Shown piece by piece: positions 1 to 9,220 of a stretch of 64,000 nucleotides of DNA. The first letter of the stretch is position 1. Each line of letters opens with the position of its first letter. A model generated the notes under the pieces. It was not told where the DNA came from. It saw nothing but the letters and a program-made list of their open reading frames with translations, and did no database searches. Position numbers and translations under genes: made by a program. The stretch is taken from the NCBI GenBank assembly GCA_011960625.1, contig BLMJ01000232.1, positions 1-64,000 of the forward strand. Direction: 5' to 3'. This stretch comes from Lachnospiraceae bacterium. GTDB taxonomy: Bacteria > Bacillota > Clostridia > Lachnospirales > Lachnospiraceae.

Positions 1-765
1 AGTAATGTGCTGGGGTCTAATATTTATAATCTGCTGGTGGTTCTGGGATGCTGTGCGCTGGTGAATCCGGTTCAGGCAAAATGGTCTTTGCTCAAGAAAG
101 AATTTCCTTTCTCTATATTTATTTCAGTCATTTTACTTTTGCTTAATTCTGATTTCTCAATAGCAAAGGTTTTAAGGGGCGGGGGAAAGTTCGTCCTGGG
201 AAGAGGGGGAGGAATATTGTTTCTTGTTCTGTTCATGATTTTCCTCTATGCGACTGTGACGGACGCACTTGCTGCAAGAGATGGGCAGGAGGCGGAAGAG
301 GGCGAGGAGTATAAGGTTTTAAGCCCTGTGAACAGTGCGCTTTATATCGGAGGCGGTCTTGTGGGAATTATTTTGGGTGGGAATCTGGTCGTGGACAGCG
401 CCAGCGCCATTGCGCTGCGGTTCGGCCTGAGCCAGACATTTATCGGACTTACAATCGTGGCGTTGGGAACGTCGCTGCCTGAGCTGGTTACATCTGTAGT
501 AGCGGCGGGCAAAGGGGAGAATGATCTTGCTGTGGGAAATGTGGTTGGATCGAATATTTTCAATATCCTTCTGATTCTGGGGACGTCAGCGTCGATTACT
601 CCGATTGTGATGGATATTTCAGCAGTATATGACACGGTGATTCTGATAGCGGCAAGCCTGCTTGTTTATTCTGCAGCGTTGAGAAAACGTGAGCTTCGCA
701 AGAAAGAAGGTATCCTCTTTTTGCTGGCGTATCTGGTATTTTTTGCATATATTTTGGTGCGGTAA
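1..765 (+). CDS. Calcium/sodium antiporter (CaCA family), 5'-truncated by window edge
   Basis: Reading frame is open from base 1 ([16 protein letters not shown]). The duplicated motif [41 protein letters not shown] is typical of CaCA exchangers. Confidence 0.9.
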   Translation, partial: SNVLGSNIYNLLVVLGCCALVNPVQAKWSLLKKEFPFSIFISVILLLLNSDFSIAKVLRGGGKFVLGRGGGILFLVLFMIFLYATVTDALAARDGQEAEEGEEYKVLSPVNSALYIGGGLVGIILGGNLVVDSASAIALRFGLSQTFIGLTIVALGTSLPELVTSVVAAGKGENDLAVGNVVGSNIFNILLILGTSASITPIVMDISAVYDTVILIAASLLVYSAALRKRELRKKEGILFLLAYLVFFAYILVR

Positions 766-791
766 GGAGAGAGAATTACAAATTTTCCCCC

Positions 792-820
792 TTGACAAAT
801 ATAGTTCCATCCATTAGAAT
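792..820 (+). promoter_or_regulatory. Putative sigma-A promoter for the proS leader
   Basis: TTGACA (792-797), 17-nt spacer, TAGAAT (815-820). Confidence 0.6.
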
Positions 821-839
821 TACATTCAAACTTAAAAAC

Positions 840-1085
840 TCGCTGGCAATGATGGTTGCAGAGGCGGGTCTTGGCTGTGAAGAGGAATAGTAGTTGCATA
901 TGTAGTCCCACAGAGAGAGAATCCATTGGCTGGAAGATTCTTGGATTGACTTGTATCGAACCTACCTTGGAGCCGCTGTATGAAAATGCAGCGTGACGTC
1001 AGCGTTAATGGCGATAAAGAGAGAACTGCGAAAGGGTCGCAGTTAACTAGGGTGGTACCGCCGAGCTTTTCGGTCCCTTTTATTT
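840..1085 (+). promoter_or_regulatory. T-box leader with proline specifier, controlling proS
   Basis: GAA-CCT-ACC specifier context (CCU codon at 961-963). T-box AGGGTGGTACCGCC at 1049-1062 runs into a terminator hairpin CCGAGCTTTTCGG..CCCTTTT. Confidence 0.9.
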
Positions 1086-1249
1086 ATGATGGGGAGTCGA
1101 AGGTCCGGTGTTTTTTTTATTATACGCTTACCGTGACCAGGGATACTTCCGACAGACGTATGTGTTCCCAGGATAAGACCATGAAGCTGGGAACGCTGAG
1201 AATATGGTGGAGCAAGGGCTTTGCCGGAAAAGAAAAGGAGAAGAGAGAC

Positions 1250-2689
1250 ATGGCAAAGGAAAAACTGGTAAAAAATATCACATCCAGGGATGAGAATTTC
1301 GCACAGTGGTATACGGATGTGGTTCGCGAGGCAGAGTTGTGTGATTATTCAAGCGTTAAGGGCTGTCTGAATTATCTTCCCAACGGATATGCAATCTGGG
1401 AGTTGATTCAGGCAGATTTGGACAAGAGATTTAAAGAGACGGGAGTGGAGAACGTATCTCTTCCGCTGTTGATTCCGGAGGCGCTTCTTGAGAAAGAGGC
1501 GGACCATGTAGACGGTTTTGCGCCGGAGGTGGCATGGGTAACACACGGCGGTATGGAGAGGCTTCAGGAGAGGCTGTGTATCCGTCCGACGTCCGAGACA
1601 TTATTCTGTGATTTGTGGGCAAGAACGGTCAAGTCCTATAGAGATCTTCCGAAGGTTTGGAACCAGTGGAATTCCGTACTGCGTTGGGAGAAGACCACAA
1701 GACCGTTTTTACGTTCCAGAGAGTTTTTGTGGCAGGAGGGTCATACGATCCATGCAACCTATGAGGAAGCAGAGGAGCGTACCATCCAGATGCTCCATGT
1801 TTATGAGGATTGTTACAAAGAGACGTTGGCCATTCCGTTTGTATCCGGAAGAAAGGCTGAGCATGAGAAGTTTGCCGGGGCGCAGGATACTTATACTATC
1901 GAAGCATTGATGCATGACGGTAAGGCATTGCAGTCAGCGACCAGCCATTTCTTCGGAAGCGGTTTCCCAGATGCATTTGATATCAAATATGTAGATAAGA
2001 ACAATGAGCTTCAGAGCGTATATGAGACTTCATGGGGATGGTCCACCAGAAGTATCGGCGCGCTGATCATGGTTCACGGCGATGATGACGGGCTGGTATT
2101 ACCCCCACATGTTGCACCTGTAGAATGTCGGGTGATTCCGATTGCGCAGCACAAGGAGGGCGTCCTTGACAAGTCTTACGCACTTCTGGATGAACTTAAG
2201 AAAGCCGGATACAGAGTGAAGATTGACGATTCTGAGAAGAGTCCGGGATGGAAGTTCTCTGAGCAGGAGATGTTAGGTATCCCGACCCGCATTGAGATTG
2301 GTCCTAAGGATCTTGAGAAGAATCAGGTAATCGTGGTACGCCGCGATACCCGTGAGAAGATTGTGGTTTCCATGGATGAGATTGCCGTTAAGCTTCGGGA
2401 TATCTTAGAGACAATGCAGCAGGATATGTACGACAGGGCAAACGACTTCTTGAAGAGTCACATCGACACAGCGGTTACAATGGATGAGATGACAGAGAAG
2501 TTTACGAAAAACCGTGGCTTCGTGAAGGCATGCTGGTGCGGAGATCCGGAGTGTGAAGGCGAAGTGAAGTATGTGACAGGCGGCGCGGCGACCAGATGTC
2601 TGATCGAGGATGAGGATATGATTTCAGACAAATGTATCTGGTGCGGCAAACCTGCAAAACATATGGCGTACTGGGGCAAGTCATATTAA
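1250..2689 (+). CDS. proS: Proline--tRNA ligase
   Basis: Start MAKEKLVKNITSRDENFAQWYTDVVREAELCDYSSVKGC. Class II motifs IRPTSET and RWEKTTRPFLRSREFLWQEGHT, plus a C-terminal zinc-binding domain. The ORF-track start at 980 lies in the T-box leader. Confidence 0.97.
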   Translation: MAKEKLVKNITSRDENFAQWYTDVVREAELCDYSSVKGCLNYLPNGYAIWELIQADLDKRFKETGVENVSLPLLIPEALLEKEADHVDGFAPEVAWVTHGGMERLQERLCIRPTSETLFCDLWARTVKSYRDLPKVWNQWNSVLRWEKTTRPFLRSREFLWQEGHTIHATYEEAEERTIQMLHVYEDCYKETLAIPFVSGRKAEHEKFAGAQDTYTIEALMHDGKALQSATSHFFGSGFPDAFDIKYVDKNNELQSVYETSWGWSTRSIGALIMVHGDDDGLVLPPHVAPVECRVIPIAQHKEGVLDKSYALLDELKKAGYRVKIDDSEKSPGWKFSEQEMLGIPTRIEIGPKDLEKNQVIVVRRDTREKIVVSMDEIAVKLRDILETMQQDMYDRANDFLKSHIDTAVTMDEMTEKFTKNRGFVKACWCGDPECEGEVKYVTGGAATRCLIEDEDMISDKCIWCGKPAKHMAYWGKSY

Positions 2690-2718
2690 TCCGTACAAGT
2701 CTATACAGTTGTTATTTA

Positions 2719-2752
2719 GAAAGGTCAGGCATAAGAAGTGCCTGACCTTTAT
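2719..2752 (+). terminator. Rho-independent terminator after proS
   Basis: AAAGGTCAGGCA-taagaag-TGCCTGACCTTT. Confidence 0.85.
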
Positions 2753-2836
2753 TCGATAGGAAATGGATTTAAGAGATAAAATGCATACTGCCTACATACA
2801 ATAAGAATAAGCTTTGTATGTAAGTGGGGAGGTCGC

Positions 2837-3367
2837 GTGAAATTCTTATTGTATATGACTGACTTTATCGTGCCGCTGGTAATATTTGGAATCATAAGTT
2901 ATGGCATCTTGATGGAGGTAAATGTATACGATACCTTTATCAAGGGCGCCAAAAGCGGTTTTTTTACAGTAATTAAGATAATGCCGACTTTGGTTGGACT
3001 GATGGTAGCGGTGGGAATCCTGCGGGCATCGGGCTTCTTGGGCTTTATATCAGATATAATCGGAAATTTTACGGGGGCTTTGGGATTTCCAGGAGAGCTG
3101 GTTCCTCTTACAGTAGTTAAGATGTTCTCATCCTCGGCGGCCACCGGGCTATTGCTGGATCTGTTTAAAGAGTTTGGGACGGATTCCTACATAGGTCTGA
3201 TTGGGTCCATCAGTATGTCCTGTACCGAGACTATATTCTATACAATGAGCGTGTATTTTATGACGGCAAAAGTGACCAAGACACGGTATACACTGATGGG
3301 TGCATTACTATCTACCTTGGCTGGACTTATTGCCAGTGTGATATTGGCGGGGATGATATATTATTAA
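2837..3367 (+). CDS. spmB: Spore maturation protein B (nucleoside-recognition/gate domain membrane protein)
   Basis: 176 aa hydrophobic, GTG start. VKMFSSSAATGLLLDLFKEFGTDSYIGLIGSISMSCTETIFYTMSVYF matches the SpmB family. Confidence 0.85.
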   Translation: MKFLLYMTDFIVPLVIFGIISYGILMEVNVYDTFIKGAKSGFFTVIKIMPTLVGLMVAVGILRASGFLGFISDIIGNFTGALGFPGELVPLTVVKMFSSSAATGLLLDLFKEFGTDSYIGLIGSISMSCTETIFYTMSVYFMTAKVTKTRYTLMGALLSTLAGLIASVILAGMIYY

Positions 3368-3389
3368 GTTTAGAACAGGAGGCGGCAAA

Positions 3390-3429
3390 GAGGCTGCTGC
3401 TAAAAGAAAAAACTTCAAGCAGCAGCCTC
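3390..3429. terminator. Hairpin between convergent spmB and the minus-strand gene
   Basis: GAGGCTGCTGCT / AGCAGCAGCCTC, 12-bp perfect stem. Confidence 0.75.
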
Positions 3430-3451
3430 CCATGATTAAAGCTTCATATAC

Positions 3452-4291
3452 TTACTTCTTTGGGCGGCCCTTATCATGTGGATTCTTCCACACATTGAGA
3501 GCGGCGACAATCCCTACAATATAAAGAATACTAATAAGGATAGTCGGATTGTCCTGCAATAGATAGGTAATCGCTACGATAGCAGACAGTGAAATCAAAA
3601 GCTGAAAAGCAATCAGGAAACGCTTTTCTTTGGCCTCCTTTGCCTGCTGTAAAAATTCTAACCGTCTCTGCTCTAAAGCAAGATAATCCATAAGATCTTC
3701 ATCCTTGATTCGTGACAGGATGAGCTTATCCCGGGATTCCTCGTCATTTGAAGAACGAATACGGAAGAAGCGCTTCTTTGGACGTTCTTCTTCATCGAAA
3801 TCGAACTCGTCGTCTTCGTTAGAAGCAGAAGCCATATCGCTGGTTTCAGATATTGTGGGCTGCTCGGCAGTCTGTGATGTGGCGGCAGCAGACTGAGCCG
3901 CTGTTTGGGCGGCAGCCTGAGCGTTAGGCTCTGGTACAGACTGAGCCGAGGCTTGGACGGCAGGTTGTTCGGCTGACAAGCCGGCTGACTGAAACGCCAA
4001 CTGTGCCTGTGCCTGGTCAGCGGCCTGAGCCATCTGCGTGCCGGAAGCCTGAGCGATAGCTTGCAATACAGGCTGGCCGACTACTTGGGCTAAAGGCTGG
4101 GACGCATACTGAGCCACTAGCTGAGCCGCTATTTCGGCAGTTGATACTTGATTCTCTGATGCTGCAGATTGCGTTTTATTTATAATGGGAACGATCTTAT
4201 TCTCCTCGGTAACCCCTTTGTCCTCCCCAGAACGTGTTTCTGCACTGTTATCCTTCGCTTCTTCATTGACATTATTCCATTCATTAGACAC
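3452..4291 (-). CDS. Hypothetical protein: Ala/Gln-rich low-complexity N-terminal half, acidic/basic linker, C-terminal TM hairpin
   Basis: 279-aa ORF. Repeated AQ-rich segments (AQAAAQTAAQSAAATSQTAEQ). Two C-terminal hydrophobic helices. Confidence 0.7.
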   Translation of the reverse strand: MSNEWNNVNEEAKDNSAETRSGEDKGVTEENKIVPIINKTQSAASENQVSTAEIAAQLVAQYASQPLAQVVGQPVLQAIAQASGTQMAQAADQAQAQLAFQSAGLSAEQPAVQASAQSVPEPNAQAAAQTAAQSAAATSQTAEQPTISETSDMASASNEDDEFDFDEEERPKKRFFRIRSSNDEESRDKLILSRIKDEDLMDYLALEQRRLEFLQQAKEAKEKRFLIAFQLLISLSAIVAITYLLQDNPTILISILYIVGIVAALNVWKNPHDKGRPKK

Positions 4292-4404
4292 AATTACTCC
4301 CTCCTTTTGTGTATGAACATCTTTCCATACTTATCATAACAATTTTCGACATAAAATTCAAGGAATCCGCCCCCATTGAATAGGAGAAATTTTCAAGTCG
4401 TGTT

Positions 4405-4587
4405 TTGGCGGTTCTTATGGAAAATGTGAATGGGGTATGTTATACTTGTGGAAACGGCGCCGGAATCCTTACAGGGGATCAGGCTCGGACTGCGGTTTAT
4501 GTAGTTTTGGGAATGTTATCCCTTGCGATTATATTTGTGACAGCCCAGATATATAATCTTGAGAAGAAGAAGGTTAAAAAGAAATAA
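4405..4587 (+). CDS. Small membrane protein with ILTGD + hydrophobic helix + KKK tail (start uncertain)
   Basis: 60-aa ORF directly upstream of the surface protein. TGD-x-TM-KKKVKKK layout. Confidence 0.45.
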   Translation: MAVLMENVNGVCYTCGNGAGILTGDQARTAVYVVLGMLSLAIIFVTAQIYNLEKKKVKKK

Positions 4588-4601
4588 GATAAAGAAGGAA
4601 C

Positions 4602-7151
4602 ATGTATATGAATAAGAAGAAAATACATATGAGGCGAAATCTGCTCGGAATTGCCGCAGTTACATTCTTCCTATGGGGAGGAACGACGGCATATGCTTCC
4701 GATAATGTAAATCTAGACTTGTCGAAGGGCCACATCGAGATTGGCAAGGACGGCTATCGGCAGAACAGTGACGAGTGGAAAGACGGTCCTGAGGATGGAA
4801 GTTATGTGATTACCTCAGACGGTAAAGAGACTGGAAATGTTATAACCGTAGTAAGCGGCAAGGGACATGATATCATATTAGACGAGGTCAGAATCCATAC
4901 TGCCGCAGATAAGGGATACAATCCCCTATACATAGCGCCGAAGGCAAAAGTCAGCCTTACCTTGAAGGGCACGAACGTACTGCAGTCTGACGGATATGCG
5001 GGAGTTGCAGTACCAGAGAATGCTTTTTTAACGATTGAGGCGAAGGCAGGCGGCACCTTGAATGCATGGGTGGGAGCCTCATCCTCAAGTGCAGGAATCG
5101 GAGGCACCTTCAAGGATAATCAAGGAAATAATATGGAGAATGCGAATTGCGGAACCATTGAAATTAACAGTGGTGTGATTAACGCGTCGTCCATTGGCAA
5201 GGGCAGTACAGGAACAGAGAGCGGAACACTGGCTTCTGAGGATGACGGAACAGCCTGGGTTGATGCGGGAAGTGTAAGCGCAGGAAAGAGGGAGTTTGTA
5301 TCAGGAGTTTTGTTTGACGGAGCTGATGGGCAGGTTTATGGAAGTTATACTTTGAATAGGGAAGGGATGATGGTTCCTTTTGGCAAGACGCTGACAATCT
5401 CAGAGCGGCGGATACTGACGGTTCCCAGTAAGTATCCCTTGACCCTTGAAGGCAATCTGGTGAACAATGGGACCCTCAAGATTGGCAGTGAGAAGAGTCT
5501 TACCGGAAGCGGAGGGCTTAGCGGCGAAGGTGATTTTTATATACTCAGTGGAATCACGGCAGACATGTTCCAGGTGCCGGACAGGACCTTATATGGGACG
5601 GGCGAGGACCATACAGAGTATGTGAAGAAATACGTTCAGGACAGCATCCAAAAGAGCGGCTCAAACGTTATCGTCCATGGACAGGTGTTCAGTCGGGCGC
5701 AGGGGAGCGACTGGGAGATGGAGATTAAGCCGTCAGAGGTCATTGAGAAGGGGACTTATACGGTTACATTTACCGACCCGGAGGACGATTCAAACAAGGC
5801 AAGCAAGACTTTTGAGGTCCTTGATGCCGGCGAGCTGACGTCTCTGGTGCTTACCACACCTCCGGAAAAGACGGAGTATACCTATGGAGAGCGTTTCAGC
5901 AAGAAGGGCATGGCAGCCAGCGTCAACTATAGCTCTGGAGCTACGAAGACTCTGGCTAATGATAAGGTCAAGATAAAAGACGGGAACCTGAAAGTGGGGC
6001 AGGAGTCGATTACTTTATATTATAGAGAAAATGGAAAAGAAGTAACATGTACGGTAAATATTCAGGTATCCCCTAAAGAGATTGACGTGTCCAAGGTCAA
6101 TTGGGAGGAAAAGAGTAAGTCATCTTTTGTCTATGACGGCACAGAGAAATCCTTTGATTTTCGCGCGGATATGCCGGACGGTTTAAAAGTGACCGTTGGC
6201 GGTGTGAACAACGCGACGAATGTAGGAAACTATACGGCCTCCATTGATTTTTTCTTAGATGAAGATTATACGGATAACTATGTGCTTACAGGCAATACAT
6301 CTGTGACGAAAGAATGGAGCATTACGCCCATACAGCTGGAATGGAATATCGGAGATCTTGAGATTGCCGGAAATACGAGAGATAAGAAGGTCTATGTCTA
6401 CGGCGAACTAGGAGTAGAGGGCATTCTTCCGGCAGATGCAAAGAGCGAGAAGCTAACTACGAGATTTCCTGTGGATAAGATTACTGGAACCCACAACGGG
6501 CTGGCAGGCGAGGAACAGGAGATTACCCTTGCATGGGTAGATGAAAATGACCGATACTCTCTCGGAACAGATGGGGCGGCGGGGAATTATGCTCTGCCAG
6601 AGGAACTACCGATTCTTCCGGCTGCAATTAATGATGTTAAGATTACAGTCGCACCACCGGAGTTGGAATTTGGAGGCGGTTTGGCTTACCGGCTGGATAT
6701 TGAGAGCGGGATATCTTACGTACCGGATGGGCTGAGGCTTGAGCCGGAGTATGATTTCCCAAGTGAGATTCAGAAAGGGCTGATTCAGGCGGTGATGAAG
6801 AAAGGGATTAGACAGACTTATGTGAATACCTATGATGTTACCCTGATGCGAAAGGAAAAGGGTGAGTCAGAGTGGAAGCGGGTCAGGGCAGATATTGATC
6901 CCTCAGAAGGAATGACCGTTACCCTAGCATATCCCAAGGGAATTACACAGGAAGCTAACGACGCGGTGGTCGCCTATATTTATCCCAAAGATATAGGAGA
7001 TGAGAAGGCGGGAACCATTGTCTATCCCGAAGTGACAAAGACGGAAAAGGGAATCCAGTTTGTTGTACCGGAAGCTGCGCCTGTGGCTGTAGGCTGGAAG
7101 GAGGCCGAGGTTTCCAAAGGCTTTAGTTTCTGGAAGAAGAAAAAGAATTAA
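4602..7151 (+). CDS. Secreted/surface protein with MBG-like domains
   Basis: Signal peptide (RRNLLGIAAVTFFLWGGTTAYA), VYDGTEKSFDF... MBG-type segments. C-terminal domain is homologous to the protein at 51213-54596. Confidence 0.75.
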   Translation: MYMNKKKIHMRRNLLGIAAVTFFLWGGTTAYASDNVNLDLSKGHIEIGKDGYRQNSDEWKDGPEDGSYVITSDGKETGNVITVVSGKGHDIILDEVRIHTAADKGYNPLYIAPKAKVSLTLKGTNVLQSDGYAGVAVPENAFLTIEAKAGGTLNAWVGASSSSAGIGGTFKDNQGNNMENANCGTIEINSGVINASSIGKGSTGTESGTLASEDDGTAWVDAGSVSAGKREFVSGVLFDGADGQVYGSYTLNREGMMVPFGKTLTISERRILTVPSKYPLTLEGNLVNNGTLKIGSEKSLTGSGGLSGEGDFYILSGITADMFQVPDRTLYGTGEDHTEYVKKYVQDSIQKSGSNVIVHGQVFSRAQGSDWEMEIKPSEVIEKGTYTVTFTDPEDDSNKASKTFEVLDAGELTSLVLTTPPEKTEYTYGERFSKKGMAASVNYSSGATKTLANDKVKIKDGNLKVGQESITLYYRENGKEVTCTVNIQVSPKEIDVSKVNWEEKSKSSFVYDGTEKSFDFRADMPDGLKVTVGGVNNATNVGNYTASIDFFLDEDYTDNYVLTGNTSVTKEWSITPIQLEWNIGDLEIAGNTRDKKVYVYGELGVEGILPADAKSEKLTTRFPVDKITGTHNGLAGEEQEITLAWVDENDRYSLGTDGAAGNYALPEELPILPAAINDVKITVAPPELEFGGGLAYRLDIESGISYVPDGLRLEPEYDFPSEIQKGLIQAVMKKGIRQTYVNTYDVTLMRKEKGESEWKRVRADIDPSEGMTVTLAYPKGITQEANDAVVAYIYPKDIGDEKAGTIVYPEVTKTEKGIQFVVPEAAPVAVGWKEAEVSKGFSFWKKKKN

Positions 7152-7166
7152 AATAAGGAAGTAAGT

Positions 7167-8528
7167 ATGCAGTTACGCAGTGAGATCCCGGACACGTTTT
7201 GGAGTTTATTCCGAAGCGTGAACCGGGAGATTTATATAGAAGCACTTTTGTGCATCAATGATGAATATCAGTTCAGCAATTATTTCCTCACCCGAGAAGT
7301 CTGCCTCCAGGTATTAAGTGATATGAACGCAAGGAAACGTTTTGAGCTTAAATCAGAGGAGAGCGAGACAGAGACGGATATGATGGAGACGCCCTCTTTA
7401 AGGATCTTAAGCTGGCTTCTGAAAACCGGTTGGTTAAAACGAATTGAGGACTACCATACTCTGGTGACGAATATCGTAATTCCAGACTATTCGGCAGTAT
7501 TTATCGAGGCGTTTGAACGGCTGAACTCGGATGAGCTGGAAGAGACGGATATATACATTCAGAACGTCTACGCTACGCTGTTCTCTTTTCGTAATGACCC
7601 AAGATCCAGCCTGAGTATGTTAAGGACGGCGCTGGTCAATACCCGTAGGCTTAATAAAGCGCTCCAGGACATGCTTCACAACATGGACAAGTTTTTCGCG
7701 CGGCTTCTGGACCAGGAGTCATACGGGGATGTGCTTCGGGAGCATTTGGAAGGATACGTGGAGGAGATTGTGCGCAAGAAGTATCATATCCTGAAAACCT
7801 CCGATAATTTCTATATTTATAAGATGGATATTAAGAAGTTTATTCGAGAAATGCGGGAGAATGAGGAATGGATTGAGAATGTTCGCAGGTGTGCCCGGGC
7901 GATGGGGGATACGAGGGATGACGTGGTGGAGCTTCTGGATTTGATTGAAAGAGGCTTCGACGATATTGAGCATCGAATTTCTAACATGGATAAGGAGCAT
8001 ACGAAGTACGTGCGGGCGACTGTGACAAGACTTAATTATCTTTTAAGCGGTGAGTCGGACACCAAGGGGCTGGTGGTTCAGCTGCTGAACAAGATGTCGG
8101 CGCAGGAAGACAAAGAAGAGATATTTCAAAAGACGGCAGAGAAAATGAACCTTTCACTTATAGAAATATTGTCGGAGAAATCCTTGTACAAACGCCGAAA
8201 GAGCCGAAAGGATTTTGTAAGCCAGTTGGAGGCGGAGGTGGAAACGCCGGATTTGAATAAAGAGGATGTGCTTAAACTGAACCGGATACAGATGCGGTAT
8301 AGTAAGGAGCAGATTGAGGAATTTATTGAAGCCCATATGAAGGATGAGATTATGGAGGTGTCGGAGTTAGAAATACAGAATGAGGAAGAGTTCGAGAAGC
8401 TGATTCTGGCATACGATTACAGTACAAGGAAGAATAGCAGATATGGGGTTCTTGAAGAGGAAGCGGGGATTGTGGAGAAAAATGGATATCGGTATCCAGC
8501 CCTTAGCTTCGTACGCAAGAGTGTGTGA
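7167..8528 (+). CDS. jetA: JetA-like protein (DUF5716 / Wadjet JetA family, kleisin-like)
   Basis: 453 aa, MQLRSEIPDTFWSLFRSVNREIYIEALLCINDEYQFSNYFLTREVCLQVL... with a helical middle and a C-terminal winged-helix-like end. Family recognised from memory. Confidence 0.7.
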   Translation: MQLRSEIPDTFWSLFRSVNREIYIEALLCINDEYQFSNYFLTREVCLQVLSDMNARKRFELKSEESETETDMMETPSLRILSWLLKTGWLKRIEDYHTLVTNIVIPDYSAVFIEAFERLNSDELEETDIYIQNVYATLFSFRNDPRSSLSMLRTALVNTRRLNKALQDMLHNMDKFFARLLDQESYGDVLREHLEGYVEEIVRKKYHILKTSDNFYIYKMDIKKFIREMRENEEWIENVRRCARAMGDTRDDVVELLDLIERGFDDIEHRISNMDKEHTKYVRATVTRLNYLLSGESDTKGLVVQLLNKMSAQEDKEEIFQKTAEKMNLSLIEILSEKSLYKRRKSRKDFVSQLEAEVETPDLNKEDVLKLNRIQMRYSKEQIEEFIEAHMKDEIMEVSELEIQNEEEFEKLILAYDYSTRKNSRYGVLEEEAGIVEKNGYRYPALSFVRKSV

Positions 8529-8591
8529 CGGACACACAGTATAATTGTGAATATGAGGCGGATATGCTAATTTTCAGTATGTTGGAAACAA

Positions 8592-8642
8592 AAGCAGAAC
8601 ATGGGCGTCGGAGGTTTTCTATCCGGCGCCCATGTTCTGCTG
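8592..8642. terminator. Hairpin downstream of jetA / pilZ gene
   Basis: GCAGAACATGGGCG...CGCCCATGTTCTGC inverted repeat. Confidence 0.7.
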
Positions 8643-8658
8643 ACTGCAGGAAGGAGTT

Positions 8659-9027
8659 TTACTGCTGTGAACCTTCATCAATTCGATTCATCAAATCATA
8701 GATTTCAATCCGTTTGGCGTTCATTTCTGGCAGACCGATAAAGATTGTTCCACACATATAGCGCTCATCTTCGGTCTGTTCGATTCTAACTATTTTTAAA
8801 AATGCATGGATAATCTCATCTGTCCAGATCTTGAGATCAGCTTCATACACTTCTCCGATTAACAGAGGGGTGTCGCAGATAAATCCTACGCCTGTCTTGG
8901 ACACGTTCAGTACGTCAATATCCACGTCCTCGGGCTTTGCTGAACTGTCGCTCATATTCTTAATCGCTAACCGTGCCGTCAGGCTGATTCTTCTGTCGCG
9001 TCTCTTCTCTTCCATATTCCGTACCAC
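8659..9027 (-). CDS. PilZ domain protein (putative c-di-GMP effector)
   Basis: RRDRR near the N-terminus and DVLNVSKTGVGF match the RxxxR and (D/N)xSxxG PilZ signatures. Confidence 0.8.
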   Translation of the reverse strand: MVRNMEEKRRDRRISLTARLAIKNMSDSSAKPEDVDIDVLNVSKTGVGFICDTPLLIGEVYEADLKIWTDEIIHAFLKIVRIEQTEDERYMCGTIFIGLPEMNAKRIEIYDLMNRIDEGSQQ

Positions 9028-9220
9028 CTTTCATTGCAAATCTATCTATCTGTAATTTTATCGCATTTGTTCATATTTGTAAAGTTATTCAGAGTAGGTC
9101 AAATAAAATTCAGATAAATTCTATAAAATTATGTAACGAATCCTAAGGTTATGCGTCTAATATATAAATTATATGTTGCCGAAATAGCGCATCAGGATAT
9201 AGACGGAGGGAGGAGAATTT

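Noticed and set aside
342-635. Minus-strand ORFs opposite strong genes (also 10359-11126, 12842-13312, 18527-19234, 23749-24393, 30657-31259 and others)
   Set aside because: Shadow ORFs opposite well-supported coding regions, with low-complexity or non-family-like translations.
980-1249. N-terminal extension of proS in the ORF track
   Set aside because: It lies in the T-box leader and its terminator. The conserved ProS N-terminus with a ribosome-binding site begins at 1250.
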